64,000 nucleotides of DNA from Limnoperna fortunei. Its lineage: Eukaryota > Mollusca > Bivalvia > Mytilida > Modiolidae. The position numbers were made by a program, and so were the translations under genes. The stretch is from assembly GCA_944474755.1 (NCBI GenBank), contig OX104112.1, forward strand, positions 67,814,433 to 67,878,432, in the 5' to 3' direction. The notes under the pieces were generated by a model that was not told where the DNA came from, searched no databases, and saw only the letters and a list, made by a program, of their open reading frames with translations. Every line of letters starts with the position of its first letter. Position 1 is the stretch's first letter. Positions 23,551-35,288 of this stretch are shown here, one piece after another.

Positions 23551-23889
23551 TTGCGTGCAAAATACAGCTTATAATGGGTATTTGTTTCTCATACAAGACC
23601 TTCCTATGCACAGACATTTCAGCCGAGTTAATGCTGAGCATGATCATTTTGCATGTAATTTATATTGCTATGACACCATTCTTTCTAGGTAAACTTATTG
23701 AGTCTTACCAGAGTGAGAAAAAGAAAGTTCTGAATGCATGGCTACCTAATGCGCGACTATTCCCGACAAACCCAACATTGAGCGTATCAATCGTAATGTA
23801 CAATGGAAATGAAAATGAAATGTCAACTCTAGTTAACGTTTCTATTTGAATGGCACAAAAAGTAACAAACACGCATGTTTGGAGAAAAA

Positions 23890-23962
23890 GGCTCCGGCGA
23901 GATTCGAACTCGCGACCTCCAGTTTACTAGACTGGCGCTCTAACCAACTGAGCTACGGAGCC
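23890..23962 (-). tRNA. tRNA-Thr: tRNA-Thr(AGT) type B, unit 32
   Basis: Canonical type B. Confidence 0.97.
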
Positions 23963-24233
23963 GTGATGGCAAAGTGTTCAAAATTTATATTCTTATGTGT
24001 AGACTACATGCGATCTATACAGCTGGTATCAGCAAATGTAAAAGTGATGTTTTTTACCACTAGATTTTTTGCACGATTGGTGAGTCAGCTTTGTGCAATA
24101 TATTCACTCGTATTTGAACACGAATACCTCATTTGTATAGTTTTCATCATTTATTGATTTGTCTCAGTACTAGTACAGCACACACTTTTCCCTTGTCCAT
24201 CCTCCATTTGAATCGCAAGTTTTTTTAAAAAAA

Positions 24234-24306
24234 GGTACCGGCGAGATTTGAACTCGCGACCTCCAGTTTACTAGACTGGCGCTCTAACCAACTGAGCTAT
24301 GGAGCC
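24234..24306 (-). tRNA. tRNA-Thr: tRNA-Thr-like type A, GGTACC variant, unit 33
   Basis: Two acceptor mismatches plus a third at 7-66 (A/C), the weakest acceptor stem among the variants. Confidence 0.75.
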
Positions 24307-24645
24307 TTGCGTGCAAAATACAGCTTATAATGGGTATTTGTTTCTCATACAAGACCTTCCTATGCACAGACATTTCAGCCGAGTTAATGCTGAGCATGAT
24401 CATTTTGCATGTAATTTATATTGCTATGACACCATTCTTTCTAGGTAAACTTATTGAGTCTTACCAGAGTGAGAAAAAGAAAGTTCTGAATGCATGGCTA
24501 CCTAATGCGCGACTATTCCCGACAAACCCAACATTGAGCGTATCAATCGTAATGTACAATGGAAATGAAAATGAAATGTCAACTCTAGTTAACGTTTCTA
24601 TTTGAATGGCACAAAAAGTAACAAACACGCATGTTTGGAGAAAAA

Positions 24646-24718
24646 GGCTCCGGCGAGATTCGAACTCGCGACCTCCAGTTTACTAGACTGGCGCTCTAAC
24701 CAACTGAGCTACGGAGCC
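24646..24718 (-). tRNA. tRNA-Thr: tRNA-Thr(AGT) type B, unit 33
   Basis: Canonical type B. Confidence 0.97.
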
Positions 24719-24989
24719 GTGATGGCAAAGTGTTCAAAATTTATATTCTTATGTGTAGACTACATGCGATCTATACAGCTGGTATCAGCAAATGTAAAAG
24801 TGATGTTTTTTACCACTAGATTTTTTGCACGATTGGTGAGTCAGCTTTGTGCAATATATTCACTCGTATTTGAACACGAATACCTCATTTGTATAGTTTT
24901 CATCATTTATTGATTTGTCTCAGTACTAGTACAGCACACACTTTTCCCTTGTCCATCCTCCATTTGAATCGCAAGTTTTTTTAAAAAAA

Positions 24990-25062
24990 GGTACCAGCGA
25001 GATTTGAACTCGCGACCTCCAGTTTACTAGACTGGCGCTCTAACCAACTGAGCTATGGAGCC
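24990..25062 (-). tRNA. tRNA-Thr: tRNA-Thr-like type A, GGTACC variant, unit 34
   Basis: Two acceptor mismatches. Confidence 0.8.
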
Positions 25063-25401
25063 TTGCGTGCAAAATACAGCTTATAATGGGTATTTGTTTC
25101 TCATACAAGACCTTCCTATGCACAGACATTTCAGCCGAGTTAATGCTGAGCATGATCATTTTGCATGTAATTTATATTGCTATGACACCATTCTTTCTAG
25201 GTAAACTTATTGAGTCTTACCAGAGTGAGAAAAAGAAAGTTCTGAATGCATGGCTACCTAATGCGCGACTATTCCCGACAAACCCAACATTGAGCGTATC
25301 AATCGTAATGTACAATGGAAATGAAAATGAAATGTCAACTCTAGTTAACGTTTCTATTTGAATGGCACAAAAAGTAACAAACACGCATGTTTGGAGAAAA
25401 A

Positions 25402-25474
25402 GGCTCCGGCGAGATTCGAACTCGCGACCTCCAGTTTACTAGACTGGCGCTCTAACCAACTGAGCTACGGAGCC
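25402..25474 (-). tRNA. tRNA-Thr: tRNA-Thr(AGT) type B, unit 34
   Basis: Canonical gene; one private change in the base just upstream of the 5' end. Confidence 0.97.
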
Positions 25475-25745
25475 ATGATGGCAAAGTGTTCAAAATTTAT
25501 ATTCTTATGTGTAGACTACATGCGATCTATACAGCTGGTATCAGCAAATGTAAAAGTGATGTTTTTTACCACTAGATTTTTTGCACGATTGGTGAGTCAG
25601 CTTTGTGCAATATATTCACTCGTATTTGAACACGAATACCTCATTTGTATAGTTTTCATCATTTATTGATTTGTCTCAGTACTAGTACAGCACACACTTT
25701 TCCCTTGTCCATCCTCCATTTGAATCGCAAGTTTTTTTAAAAAAA

Positions 25746-25818
25746 GGTACCAGCGAGATTTGAACTCGCGACCTCCAGTTTACTAGACTGGCGCTCTAAC
25801 CAACTGAGCTATGGAGCC
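25746..25818 (-). tRNA. tRNA-Thr: tRNA-Thr-like type A, GGTACC variant, unit 35
   Basis: Two acceptor mismatches; last such copy in the window. Confidence 0.8.
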
Positions 25819-26157
25819 TTGCGTGCAAAATACAGCTTATAATGGGTATTTGTTTCTCATACAAGACCTTCCTATGCACAGACATTTCAGCCGAGTTAAT
25901 GCTGAGCATGATCATTTTGCATGTAATTTATATTGCTATGACACCATTCTTTCTAGGTAAACTTATTGAGTCTTACCAGAGTGAGAAAAAGAAAGTTCTG
26001 AATGCATGGCTACCTAATGCGCGACTATTCCCGACAAACCCAACATTGAGCGTATCAATCGTAATGTACAATGGAAATGAAAATGAAATGTCAACTCTAG
26101 TTAACGTTTCTATTTGAATGGCACAAAAAGTAACAAACACGCATGTTTGGAGAAAAA

Positions 26158-26230
26158 GGCTCCGGCGAGATTCGAACTCGCGACCTCCAGTTTACTAGAC
26201 TGGCGCTCTAACCAACTGAGCTACGGAGCC
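26158..26230 (-). tRNA. tRNA-Thr: tRNA-Thr(AGT) type B, unit 35
   Basis: Canonical type B. Confidence 0.97.
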
Positions 26231-26501
26231 GTGATGGCAAAGTGTTCAAAATTTATATTCTTATGTGTAGACTACATGCGATCTATACAGCTGGTATCAG
26301 CAAATGTAAAAGTGATGTTTTTTACCACTAGATTTTTTGCACGATTGGTGAGTCAGCTTTGTGCAATATATTCACTCGTATTTGAACACGAATACCTCAT
26401 TTGTATAGTTTTCATCATTTATTGATTTGTCTCAGTACTAGTACAGCACACACTTTTCCCTTGTCCATCCTCCATTTGAATCGCAAGTTTTTTTTAAAAA
26501 A

Positions 26502-26574
26502 GGCTCCAGCGAGATTTGAACTCGCGACCTCCAGTTTACTAGACTGGCGCTCTAACCAACTGAGCTATGGAGCC
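26502..26574 (-). tRNA. tRNA-Thr: tRNA-Thr(AGT) type A, unit 36
   Basis: Canonical type A. Confidence 0.97.
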
Positions 26575-26913
26575 TTGCGTGCAAAATACAGCTTATAATG
26601 GGTATTTGTTTCTCATACAAGACCTTCCTATGCACAGACATTTCAGCCGAGTTAATGCTGAGCATGATCATTTTGCATGTAATTTATATTGCTATGACAC
26701 CATTCTTTCTAGGTAAACTTATTGAGTCTTACCAGAGTGAGAAAAAGAAAGTTCTGAATGCATGGCTACCTAATGCGCGACTATTCCCGACAAACCCAAC
26801 ATTGAGCGTATCAATCGTAATGTACAATGGAAATGAAAATGAAATGTCAACTCTAGTTAACGTTTCTATTTGAATGGCACAAAAAGTAACAAACACGCAT
26901 GTTTGGAGAAAAA

Positions 26914-26986
26914 GGCTCCGGCGAGATTCGAACTCGCGACCTCCAGTTTACTAGACTGGCGCTCTAACCAACTGAGCTACGGAGCC
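26914..26986 (-). tRNA. tRNA-Thr: tRNA-Thr(AGT) type B, unit 36 (742-bp class)
   Basis: Canonical gene; TATA changed to TACAAAT at 27007-27013. Confidence 0.97.
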
Positions 26987-27243
26987 GTGATGGCAAAGGG
27001 TTCAAAATTTGTATTCTTATGTGTAGACTACATGCGATCTATACAGTTGGTATCAGCAAATGTAAAAGTGATGTTTTTTACCACTAGATTTTTTGCACGA
27101 TTGGTGAGTATATTCACTCGTATTTGAACACGAATACCTCATTTGTATAGTTTTCATCATTTATTGATTTGTCTCAGTACTAGTACAGCACACACTTTTC
27201 CCTTGTCCATCCTCCATTTGAATCGCAAGTTTTTTTTAAAAAA

Positions 27244-27316
27244 GGCTCCAGCGAGATTTGAACTCGCGACCTCCAGTTTACTAGACTGGCGCTCTAACCA
27301 ACTGAGCTATGGAGCC
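27244..27316 (-). tRNA. tRNA-Thr: tRNA-Thr(AGT) type A, unit 37
   Basis: Canonical type A. Confidence 0.97.
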
Positions 27317-27655
27317 TTGCGTGCAAAATACAGCTTATAATGGGTATTTGTTTCTCATACAAGACCTTCCTATGCACAGACATTTCAGCCGAGTTAATGC
27401 TGAGCATGATCATTTTGCATGTAATTTATATTGCTATGACACCATTCTTTCTAGGTAAACTTATTGAGTCTTACCAGAGTGAGAAAAAGAAAGTTCTGAA
27501 TGCATGGCTACCTAATGCGCGACTATTCCCGACAAACCCAACATTGAGCGTATCAATCGTAATGTACAATGAAAATGAAAATGAAATGTCAACTCTAGTT
27601 AACGTTTCTATTTGAATGGCACAAAAAGTAACAAACACGCATGTTTGGAGAAAAA

Positions 27656-27728
27656 GGCTCCGGCGAGATTCGAACTCGCGACCTCCAGTTTACTAGACTG
27701 GCGCTCTAACCAACTGAGCTACGGAGCC
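27656..27728 (-). tRNA. tRNA-Thr: tRNA-Thr(AGT) type B, unit 37
   Basis: Canonical type B. Confidence 0.97.
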
Positions 27729-27999
27729 GTGATGGCAAAGTGTTCAAAATTTATATTCTTATGTGTAGACTACATGCGATCTATACAGCTGGTATCAGCA
27801 AATGTAAAAGTGATGTTTTTTACCACTAGATTTTTTGCACGATTGGTGAGTCAGCTTTGTGCAATATATTCACTCGTATTTGAACACGAATACCTCATTT
27901 GTATAGTTTTCATCATTTATTGATTTGTCTCAGTACTAGTACAGCACACACTTTTCCCTTGTCCATCCTCCATTTGAATCGCAAGTTTTTTTTAAAAAA

Positions 28000-28072
28000 G
28001 GCTCCAGCGAGATTTGAACTCGCGACCTCCAGTTTACTAGACTGGCGCTCTAACCAACTGAGCTATGGAGCC
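28000..28072 (-). tRNA. tRNA-Thr: tRNA-Thr(AGT) type A, unit 38
   Basis: Canonical type A. Confidence 0.97.
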
Positions 28073-28411
28073 TTGCGTGCAAAATACAGCTTATAATGGG
28101 TATTTGTTTCTCATACAAGACCTTCCTATGCACAGACATTTCAGCCGAGTTAATGCTGAGCATGATCATTTTGCATGTAATTTATATTGCTATGACACCA
28201 TTCTTTCTAGGTAAACTTATTGAGTCTTACCAGAGTGAGAAAAAGAAAGTTCTGAATGCATGGCTACCTAATGCGCGACTATTCCCGACAAACCCAACAT
28301 TGAGCGTATCAATCGTAATGTACAATGGAAATGAAAATGAAATGTCAACTCTAGTTAACGTTTCTATTTGAATGGCACAAAAAGTAACAAACACGCATGT
28401 TTGGAGAAAAA

Positions 28412-28484
28412 GGCTCCGGCGAGATTCGAACTCGCGACCTCCAGTTTACTAGACTGGCGCTCTAACCAACTGAGCTACGGAGCC
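28412..28484 (-). tRNA. tRNA-Thr: tRNA-Thr(AGT) type B, unit 38
   Basis: Canonical gene. The large element is inserted 52 bp upstream of its 5' end, leaving the TATA-like box in place. Confidence 0.97.
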
Positions 28485-28527
28485 GTGATGGCAAAGTGTT
28501 CAAAATTTATATTCTTATGTGTAGACT

Positions 28528-28536
28528 ACATGCGAT
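28528..28536. repeat. 9-bp target-site duplication, left copy
   Basis: ACATGCGAT stands directly before the left element end and again at 47373-47381 directly after the right end. An unoccupied unit has it once, followed by CTATACAGC, which is exactly how the array resumes at 47382. Confidence 0.93.
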
Positions 28537-29445
28537 ACCAGAGTGAAGCTAGCCGGCAATTCTAGCCGTCAATACCGCTAGCCGTCAATATCGCTATCCA
28601 TCAATAATTTAGCCCGCGATAATATTCATTCGGGAGTGTTCGAGTAATGTATGAAAAGTAAGAAAATTTTTAACTTCAGTTATCTCTCTTTTCACACATG
28701 ACTCTCAAACCGCACTTTACAGTGACTATTTTTCTTTTCTTATTTAGATAAATTTATAGAAAAGTAGTGCCAATTGTCAAAATTAAAAAAAAATTAAAAA
28801 TAAAATATGCATCCTATGCAACATAAAGTTAATTAAGTTTATCATTTAACAAGAATCATCATTAAAAACTATAATTTTATTACAGTTTCATTAAATTTTT
28901 ATAATTATGTAGAATTTTTTTCTCAAGGCAAGGATTATGTCAGTGTTTGCTTCATCGGACGCTTTTACATTCAAAATGGCAGGTGTATTTCTATCTCACT
29001 ATTCCGTATTCCTTTTTTTCCTTTCTTGTTTTTTTTTTTTATTTATTTATTTATTTTTTTTTTTTGTGTGTTTTGGCGTTTTACATTTATATCTTAACTA
29101 ATCGATTTTTCTATAGTTTAAACAACTAAAATCGTATAAACTTAAATTTATAAGCTTCAGACGTGTAACAATTACGCTATCTATTATAAAGAGGAGTGTG
29201 AAAGAAAGAAGAATACGTCGTTAATTCAATTTACTTCTGTTACAGTACCGTAACGTTTTTATAGGATAATTCTACTATTCTACATTTAGGGAATTAGAAA
29301 ATTATTTTAATTTTAGTAATTTACTAATTTTAAGATTGAACAGTGGTCTTTAACCCAACTGGTAAATAGTTAGGCCACACTTTGGTTTTTAAGTTATTAA
29401 GGACCGACTTTACTAAAAATGATCGATATGAAAAAATCGCGTCCC
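28537..29445 (+). repeat. Left outer arm of terminal inverted repeat
   Basis: This is 909 bp of non-satellite sequence that aligns in inverted orientation with 46607-47372. Shared landmarks in order are the terminus, three 16-bp repeats, a TATCTCTCTTTT tract, a CACTATTCCGTATT motif, GTTTAAACAAC and GATTGAACAGTGGTC. Short indels and substitutions make the inner part visibly less similar than the first 54 bases. A long T-rich stretch lies at about 29010-29065. No gene seen. Confidence 0.85.
28563..28610 (+). repeat. Three subterminal 16-bp repeats, left end
   Basis: TAGCCGTCAATACCGC, TAGCCGTCAATATCGC and a diverged TATCCATCAATAATTT follow each other without gaps, 26 bp inside the terminus. Mirror copies are at 47299-47346. 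Repeated subterminal motifs are often transposase-binding sites; that role is inferred. Confidence 0.75.
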
Positions 29446-32400
29446 TATATCTTGAATACTTTGACAAACTCCCGGTGTTCAAATTTTCTGTGTCTGATTT
29501 CAGTGATGACATTGATTCCAGAGCTAGGACTTAACACCCTTCTCAATCGCCATAGCCGTAAAGTCAGTTAAAAGGGGAATCAGGGAGGTCCTTAATCCTT
29601 ATCGGGAATATTTGGACCAACTCTTGGTGTTCGAGTTATCCTAAACTGAATTAAGTGAAAATTACCGATAAAGTAATATCTCGTATCCTGCTGGGACGTC
29701 ACACCCATTTCAATTGCCATAGACTTAAGTTAAAATAAGAGGAGAGTTCAGTAAGTCATTAACCTATCTCAAGCATACTTGGGCCAACTTCCGGTCTTAG
29801 AGATATCGGGGTCTGAATTACGTGAAAAATGACTCGTATGATGATAACTATTCCTGTACTAGGACTTCACACCCCTTTTAATCGCCATGGATCTACTGTA
29901 AATTGAGAGGGGACTTTGGCAGGTCATTAACCGTTATCATGAAAACTTGGGCCAACTTCCGGTGTTCGAGATATCAAGGTCTGAATTATGTGAAAAATGA
30001 CTCGTATGGTGATAATTGTTGCCTTGCTAGGACTTCACACCCCTTTCAATCGCCATGGATCTACTGTAAATTGAGAGGAGACCTTAGTAGGTCATCAACC
30101 TATATAATGAATACTTGGGCCAACTTCCGGTGTTCGAGATATCGGGGTCTGAATTACGTGAAAAATGACTCGTATGGTGATAATTGTTGCCTTACTAGGA
30201 CTTCACACCCTTTCAATCACCATGGATCTACTGTAAATTGAGAGGTGACCTTAGTAGGTCATCAACCTATATCAGGAATACTTGGGCCAACTTCCAGTGT
30301 TCGAGATATCGGGGTCTGAATTACGTGAAAATGACTCATATCTTGATAATTGTTGCCTTACTAGGACTTCACACCCCTTTCAATCGCCATGGATCTACTG
30401 TAAATTGAGAGGGGACCTTAGTAGGTCATCAACCTATATCATGAATACTTGGGCCAACTTCCGGTGTTTGAGATATCGGGGTCTGAATTACGTGAAAAAT
30501 GACTCGTATGGTGATAATTGTTGCCTTACCAGGACTTCACACCCCTTTCAATCGCCATGGATCTACTGTAAATTGAGAGGAGACCTTAGTAGGTCACCAA
30601 CCTATATCAGGAATACTTGGGCCAACTTCCTGTGTTCGAGATATCGGGGTCTGAACTACGTGAAAAATGACTCGTATGCTGATAATTGTTGCCTTACTAG
30701 GACTTCACACCCCTTTCAATCGCCATGGATCTACTGTAAATTGAGAGGTGACCTTAGTAGGTCATCAACCTATATCATGAATACTTGGGCCAACTTCCGG
30801 TGTTCGAGATATCGGGGTCTGAATTACGTGAAAAATGACTCGTATGGTGATAATTCTTGCCTTACTAGGACTTCACACCCCTTTCAATCGCCATAAATCT
30901 ACTGTAAATTGAGAGGAGACCATAGTAGGTCATCAACCTATATCATGAATACTTGGGCCAACTTCCGGTGTTCGAGATATCGGGGTCTGAATTACGTGAA
31001 AAATGACTGGTATGGTGATAATTGTTGCCTTACTAGGACTTCACACCCCTTTCAATCGCCATGGATCTACTGTAAATTGAGAGGAGGCCTCAGTAGGTCA
31101 TCAACCTGTATCATGAATATTTGGGCCAACTTCCGGTGTTCGAGATATCGGGGTCTGAATTACGTGAAAAATGACTCGTATGGTGATAATTGTTGCCTTA
31201 CTAGGACTTCACAGCCCTTTCAATCGCCATGGATCTACTGTAAATTGAGAGGGGACCTTAGTAGGTCATCAACCTATATCATGAATACTTGGGCCAACTT
31301 CCGGTGTTCGAGATATCGGGGTCTGAATTACGTGAAAAATGACTCGTATGGTGATAATTGTTGCCTTACTAGGACTTTACACCCCTTTCAATCGCCATGG
31401 ATCTACTGTAAATTGAGAGGGGACCTTAGTAGGTCATCAACATATATCATGAATACTTGGGCCAACTTCCGGTGTTCGAGATATCGGGGTCTGAATTACG
31501 TGAAAAATGACTCGTATGGTGATAATTGTTGCCTTACCAGGACTTCACACCCCTTTCAATCGCCATGGATCTACTGTAAATTGAGAGGAGACCTTAGTAG
31601 GTCACCAACCTATATCAGGAATACTTGGGCCAACTTCCTGTGTTCGAGATATCGGGGTCTGAATTACGTGAAAAATGACTCGTATGGTGATAATTGTTGC
31701 CTTACTAGGACTTCACACCACTTTCAATCGCCATGGATCTACTGTAAATTGAGAGGTGACCTTAGTAGGTCATCAACCTATATCATGAATATTTGGGCCA
31801 ACTTCCGGTGTTCGAGATATCGGGGTCTGAATTACGTGAAAAATGACTGGTATGGTGATAATTGTTGCCTTACTAGGACTTCACACCCCTTTCAATCGCC
31901 ATGGATCTACTGTAAATTGAGAGGAGGCCTTAGTAGGTCATCAACCTGTATCATGAATATTTGGGCCAACTTCCGGTGTTCGAGATATCGGGGTCTGAAT
32001 TACGTGAAAAATGACTCGTATGGTGATAATTGTTGCCTTACTAGGACTTCACAGCCCTTTCAATCGTCATGGACCTACTGTAAATTGAGAGGGGACCTTA
32101 GTAGGTCATCAACCTATATCATGAATACTTGGGACAACTTCCGGTGTTCGAGATATCGGGGTCTGAATTACGTGAAAAATGACTCGTATGGTGATAATTG
32201 TTGCCTTACTAGGACTTCACACCCCTTTCAATCGCCATGGATCTACTGTAAATTGAGAGGGGACCTTAGTAGGTCATCAACCTATATCTTGAATATTTGG
32301 GCCAACTTCCGGTGTTTGAGATATCGGGGTCTGAATTACGTGAAAAATGACTCGTATGGTGATAATTGTTGCCTTACCAGGACTTCACACCCCTTTCAAT

Positions 32401-34752
32401 CGCCATGGATCTACTGTAAATTGAGAGGAGACCTTAGTAGGTCACCAACCTATATCAGGAATACTTGGGCCAACTTCCTGTGTTCGAGATATCGGGGTCT
32501 GAATTACGTGAAAAATGACTCGTATGGTGATAATTGTTGCCTTACTAGGACTTCACACCCCTTTCAATCGCCATGGATCTACTGTAAATTGAGAGGTGAC
32601 CTTAGTAGGTCATCAACCTATATCATGAATACTTGGGCCAACTTCCGGTGTTCGAGATATCGGGGTCTGAATTACGTGAAAAATGACTCGTATGGTGATA
32701 ATTGTTGCCTTACTAGGACTTCACACCCCTTTCAATCGCCATAAATCTACTGTAAATTGAGAGGAGACCATAGTAGGTCATCAACCTATATCATGAATAC
32801 TTGGGCCAACTTCCGGTGTTCGAGATATCGGGGTCTGAATTACGTGAAAAATGACTGGTATGGTGATAATTGTTGCCTTACTAGGACTTCACACCCCTTT
32901 CAATCGCTATGGATCTACTGTAAATTGAGAGGAGGCCTTAGTAAGTCATCAACCTGTATCATGAATATTTGGGCCAACTTCCGGTGTTCGAGATATCGGG
33001 GTCTGAATTACGTGAAAAATGACTCGTATGGTGATAATTGTTGCCTTACTAGGACTTCACACCCCTTTCAATCGCCATGGATCTACTGTAAATTGAGAGG
33101 GGACCTTAGTAGGTCATCAACCTATATCATGAATACTTGGGCCAACTTCCGGTGTTCGAGATATCGGGGTCTGAATTACGTGAAAAATGACTCGTATGGT
33201 GATAATTGTTGCCTTACTAGGACTTCACACCCCTTTCAATCGCCATGGATCTACTGTAAATTGAGAGGGGACCTTAGTAGGTCATCAACCTATATCATGA
33301 ATACTTGGGCCAACTTCCGGTGTTCGAGATATCGGGGTCTGAATTACGTGAAAAATGACTCGTATGGTGATAATTGTTGCCTTACTAGGACTTCACACCC
33401 CTTTCAATCGCCATAAATCTACTGTAAATTGAGAGGAGACCATAGTAGGTCATCAACCTATATCATGAATACTTGGGCCAACTTCCGGTGTTCGAGATAT
33501 CGGGGTCTGAATTACGTGAAAAATGACTGGTATGGTGATAATTGTTGCCTTACTAGGACTTCACACCCCTTTCAATCGCCATGGATCTACTGTAAATTGA
33601 GAGGGGACCTTAGTAGGTCATCAACCTATATCATGAATACTTGGGCCAACTTCCGGTGTTTGAGATATCGGGGTCTGAATTACGTTAAAAATGACTCGTA
33701 TGGTGATAATTGTTGCCTTACCAGGACTTCACACCCCTTTCAATCGCCATGGATCTACTGTAAATTGAGAGGAGACCTTAGTAGGTCACCAACCTATATC
33801 AGGAATACTTGGGCCAACTTCCTGTGTTCGAGATATCGGGGTCTGAATTACGTGAAAAATGACTCGTATGGTGATAATTGTTGCCTTACTAGGACTTCAC
33901 ACCCCTTTCAATCGTCATGGATCTACTGTAAATTGAGAGGTGACCTTAGTAGGTCATCAACCTATGTCATGAATACTTGGGCCAACTTCCGGTGTTCGAG
34001 ATATCGGGGTCTGAATTACGTGAAAAATGACTCGTATGGTGATAATTGTTGCCTTACTAGGACTTCACACCACTTTCAATCGCCATAAATCTACTGTAAA
34101 TTGAGAGGAGACCATAGTAGGTCATCAACCTATATCATGAATACTTGGGCCAACTTCCGGTGTTCGAGATATCGGGGTCTGAATTACGTGAAAAATGACT
34201 GGTATGGTGATAATTGTTGCCTTACTAGGACTTCACACCCCTTTCAATCGCTATGGATCTACTGTAAATTGAGAGGAGGCCTTAGTAGGTCATCAACCTG
34301 TATCATGAATATTTGGGCCAACTTCCGGTGTTCGAGATATCGGGGTCTGAATTACGTGAAAAATGACTCGTATGGTGATAATTGTTGCCTTACTAGGACT
34401 TCACACCCCTTTCAATCGCCATGGATCTACTGTAAATTGAGAGGGGACCTTAGTAGGTCATCAACCTATATCATGAATACTTGGGCCAACTTCCGGTGTT
34501 CGAGATATCGGGGTCTGAATTACGTGAAAAATGACTCGTATGGTGATAATTGTTGCCTTACTAGGACTTCACACCCCTTTCAATCGCCATGGATCTACTG
34601 TAAATTGAGAGGGGACCTTAGTAGGTCATCAACCTATATCATGAATACTTGGGCCAACGTCCGGTGTTCGAGATATCGGGGTCTGAATTACGTGAAAAAT
34701 GACTCGTATGGTGATAATTGTTGCCTTACTACAACTTCACACCCCTTTCAAC
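29446..34752 (+). repeat. Left-arm 168-bp satellite array
   Basis: This is a tandem array with a 168-bp period. The outer ~450 bp is diverged and the core (about 29900-34752) is highly uniform, about 29 monomers. Marked monomers with CCATAAATC recur at spacings of 672 bp (4 x 168) and once 1848 bp (11 x 168), so there is higher-order structure. Because 168 is divisible by three, one frame stays open over long stretches (for example 30909-32744). Those frames are a by-product of the period and I do not call them genes. Orientation is opposite to the right arm. Confidence 0.95.
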
Positions 34753-35288
34753 GGTATTTCAGCAGTTCATTAGGTAAATATAAGTTGATTAAAAGTAACG
34801 CTGATATACTACTTTTATTCAACTTTAAATCAGCTATTATCAAGCTTTTTGATAAAAAATAATACCGCTGCAATCATAGCTTTTTCTCAACTTAAAATTG
34901 TCCTGGGATATGACATCAAACCTTCAAAATATCAACTAATGAAATTGCTTGAAAGAAGCAAGTGTTTGGCAGTAGTCATTCTTATTCATTCTTGAGTGGG
35001 AAGAAAACGTAACGCAACTAATAAATAACGTGGTAATAACAAACAATTAACACGACTGTACAAAATACACTGATTTTCACAGTATATATGCAACACATCC
35101 GTTCGGTTTATTTACAATCAACATCGGGATATCCCCTTACCAAACCGTGAATGAAAGTGAGCTCTTGATTGGCTACATCAAGGTATGATGTAGCCAATCA
35201 AAATAGTGACTTCTAGCCCGGGAATTTCCTAGCTAAGTTTGTCAGGGTTTCCTGGACACATGTGGACACAGAAACCCTAACTTGTGAG
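34753..35288. other. Unique interior segment between satellite blocks
   Basis: AT-rich, non-satellite sequence that abruptly interrupts a monomer at its left edge. It contains a near-ideal hairpin (35165-35201). No open frame, RNA gene or recognisable repeat family seen. Confidence 0.6.
35165..35201. repeat. Perfect 16-bp inverted repeat, 5-nt loop
   Basis: TTGATTGGCTACATCA at 35165-35180 and its exact reverse complement at 35186-35201 are separated by AGGTA. It could form a cruciform or RNA hairpin. It may be the remnant of a small foldback element. Confidence 0.9.

Larger units (their letters stand above)
1..28536 (-). repeat. tRNA-Thr tandem array, left block (units 1-38)
   Basis: This is a head-to-tail array of a ~756-bp unit. 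Each unit holds a type A tRNA-Thr, a 339-bp AT-rich spacer, a type B tRNA-Thr and a 271-bp spacer, with both genes on the minus strand. Most steps are exactly 756 bp; eight are 742 bp because of a 14-bp deletion in the B-to-A spacer, and two are 755 bp because of a homopolymer change. Copies differ by only a few bases, so the array is strongly homogenised. Spacers contain open frames, but these recur only because the unit recurs. The array enters the window already in progress and stops at 28536 where the large element is inserted. I see no protein gene, origin or other RNA gene in the spacers. Confidence 0.98.

Noticed and set aside
1..28536. CRISPR-like array (regular repeats and spacers)
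   Set aside because: The whole 756-bp unit is conserved, there are no variable spacers, and the repeats fold as tRNA. The sequence is eukaryotic.
30909..32744. 611-codon repetitive open frame with 56-residue repeats (MRGDHSRSSTYIMNTWANF...)
   Set aside because: The satellite period of 168 bp is a multiple of three, so a stop-free frame persists automatically. Left- and right-arm versions differ at many amino-acid positions, and a TAA recurs with the higher-order repeat. No signs of a promoter, splice sites or selection.
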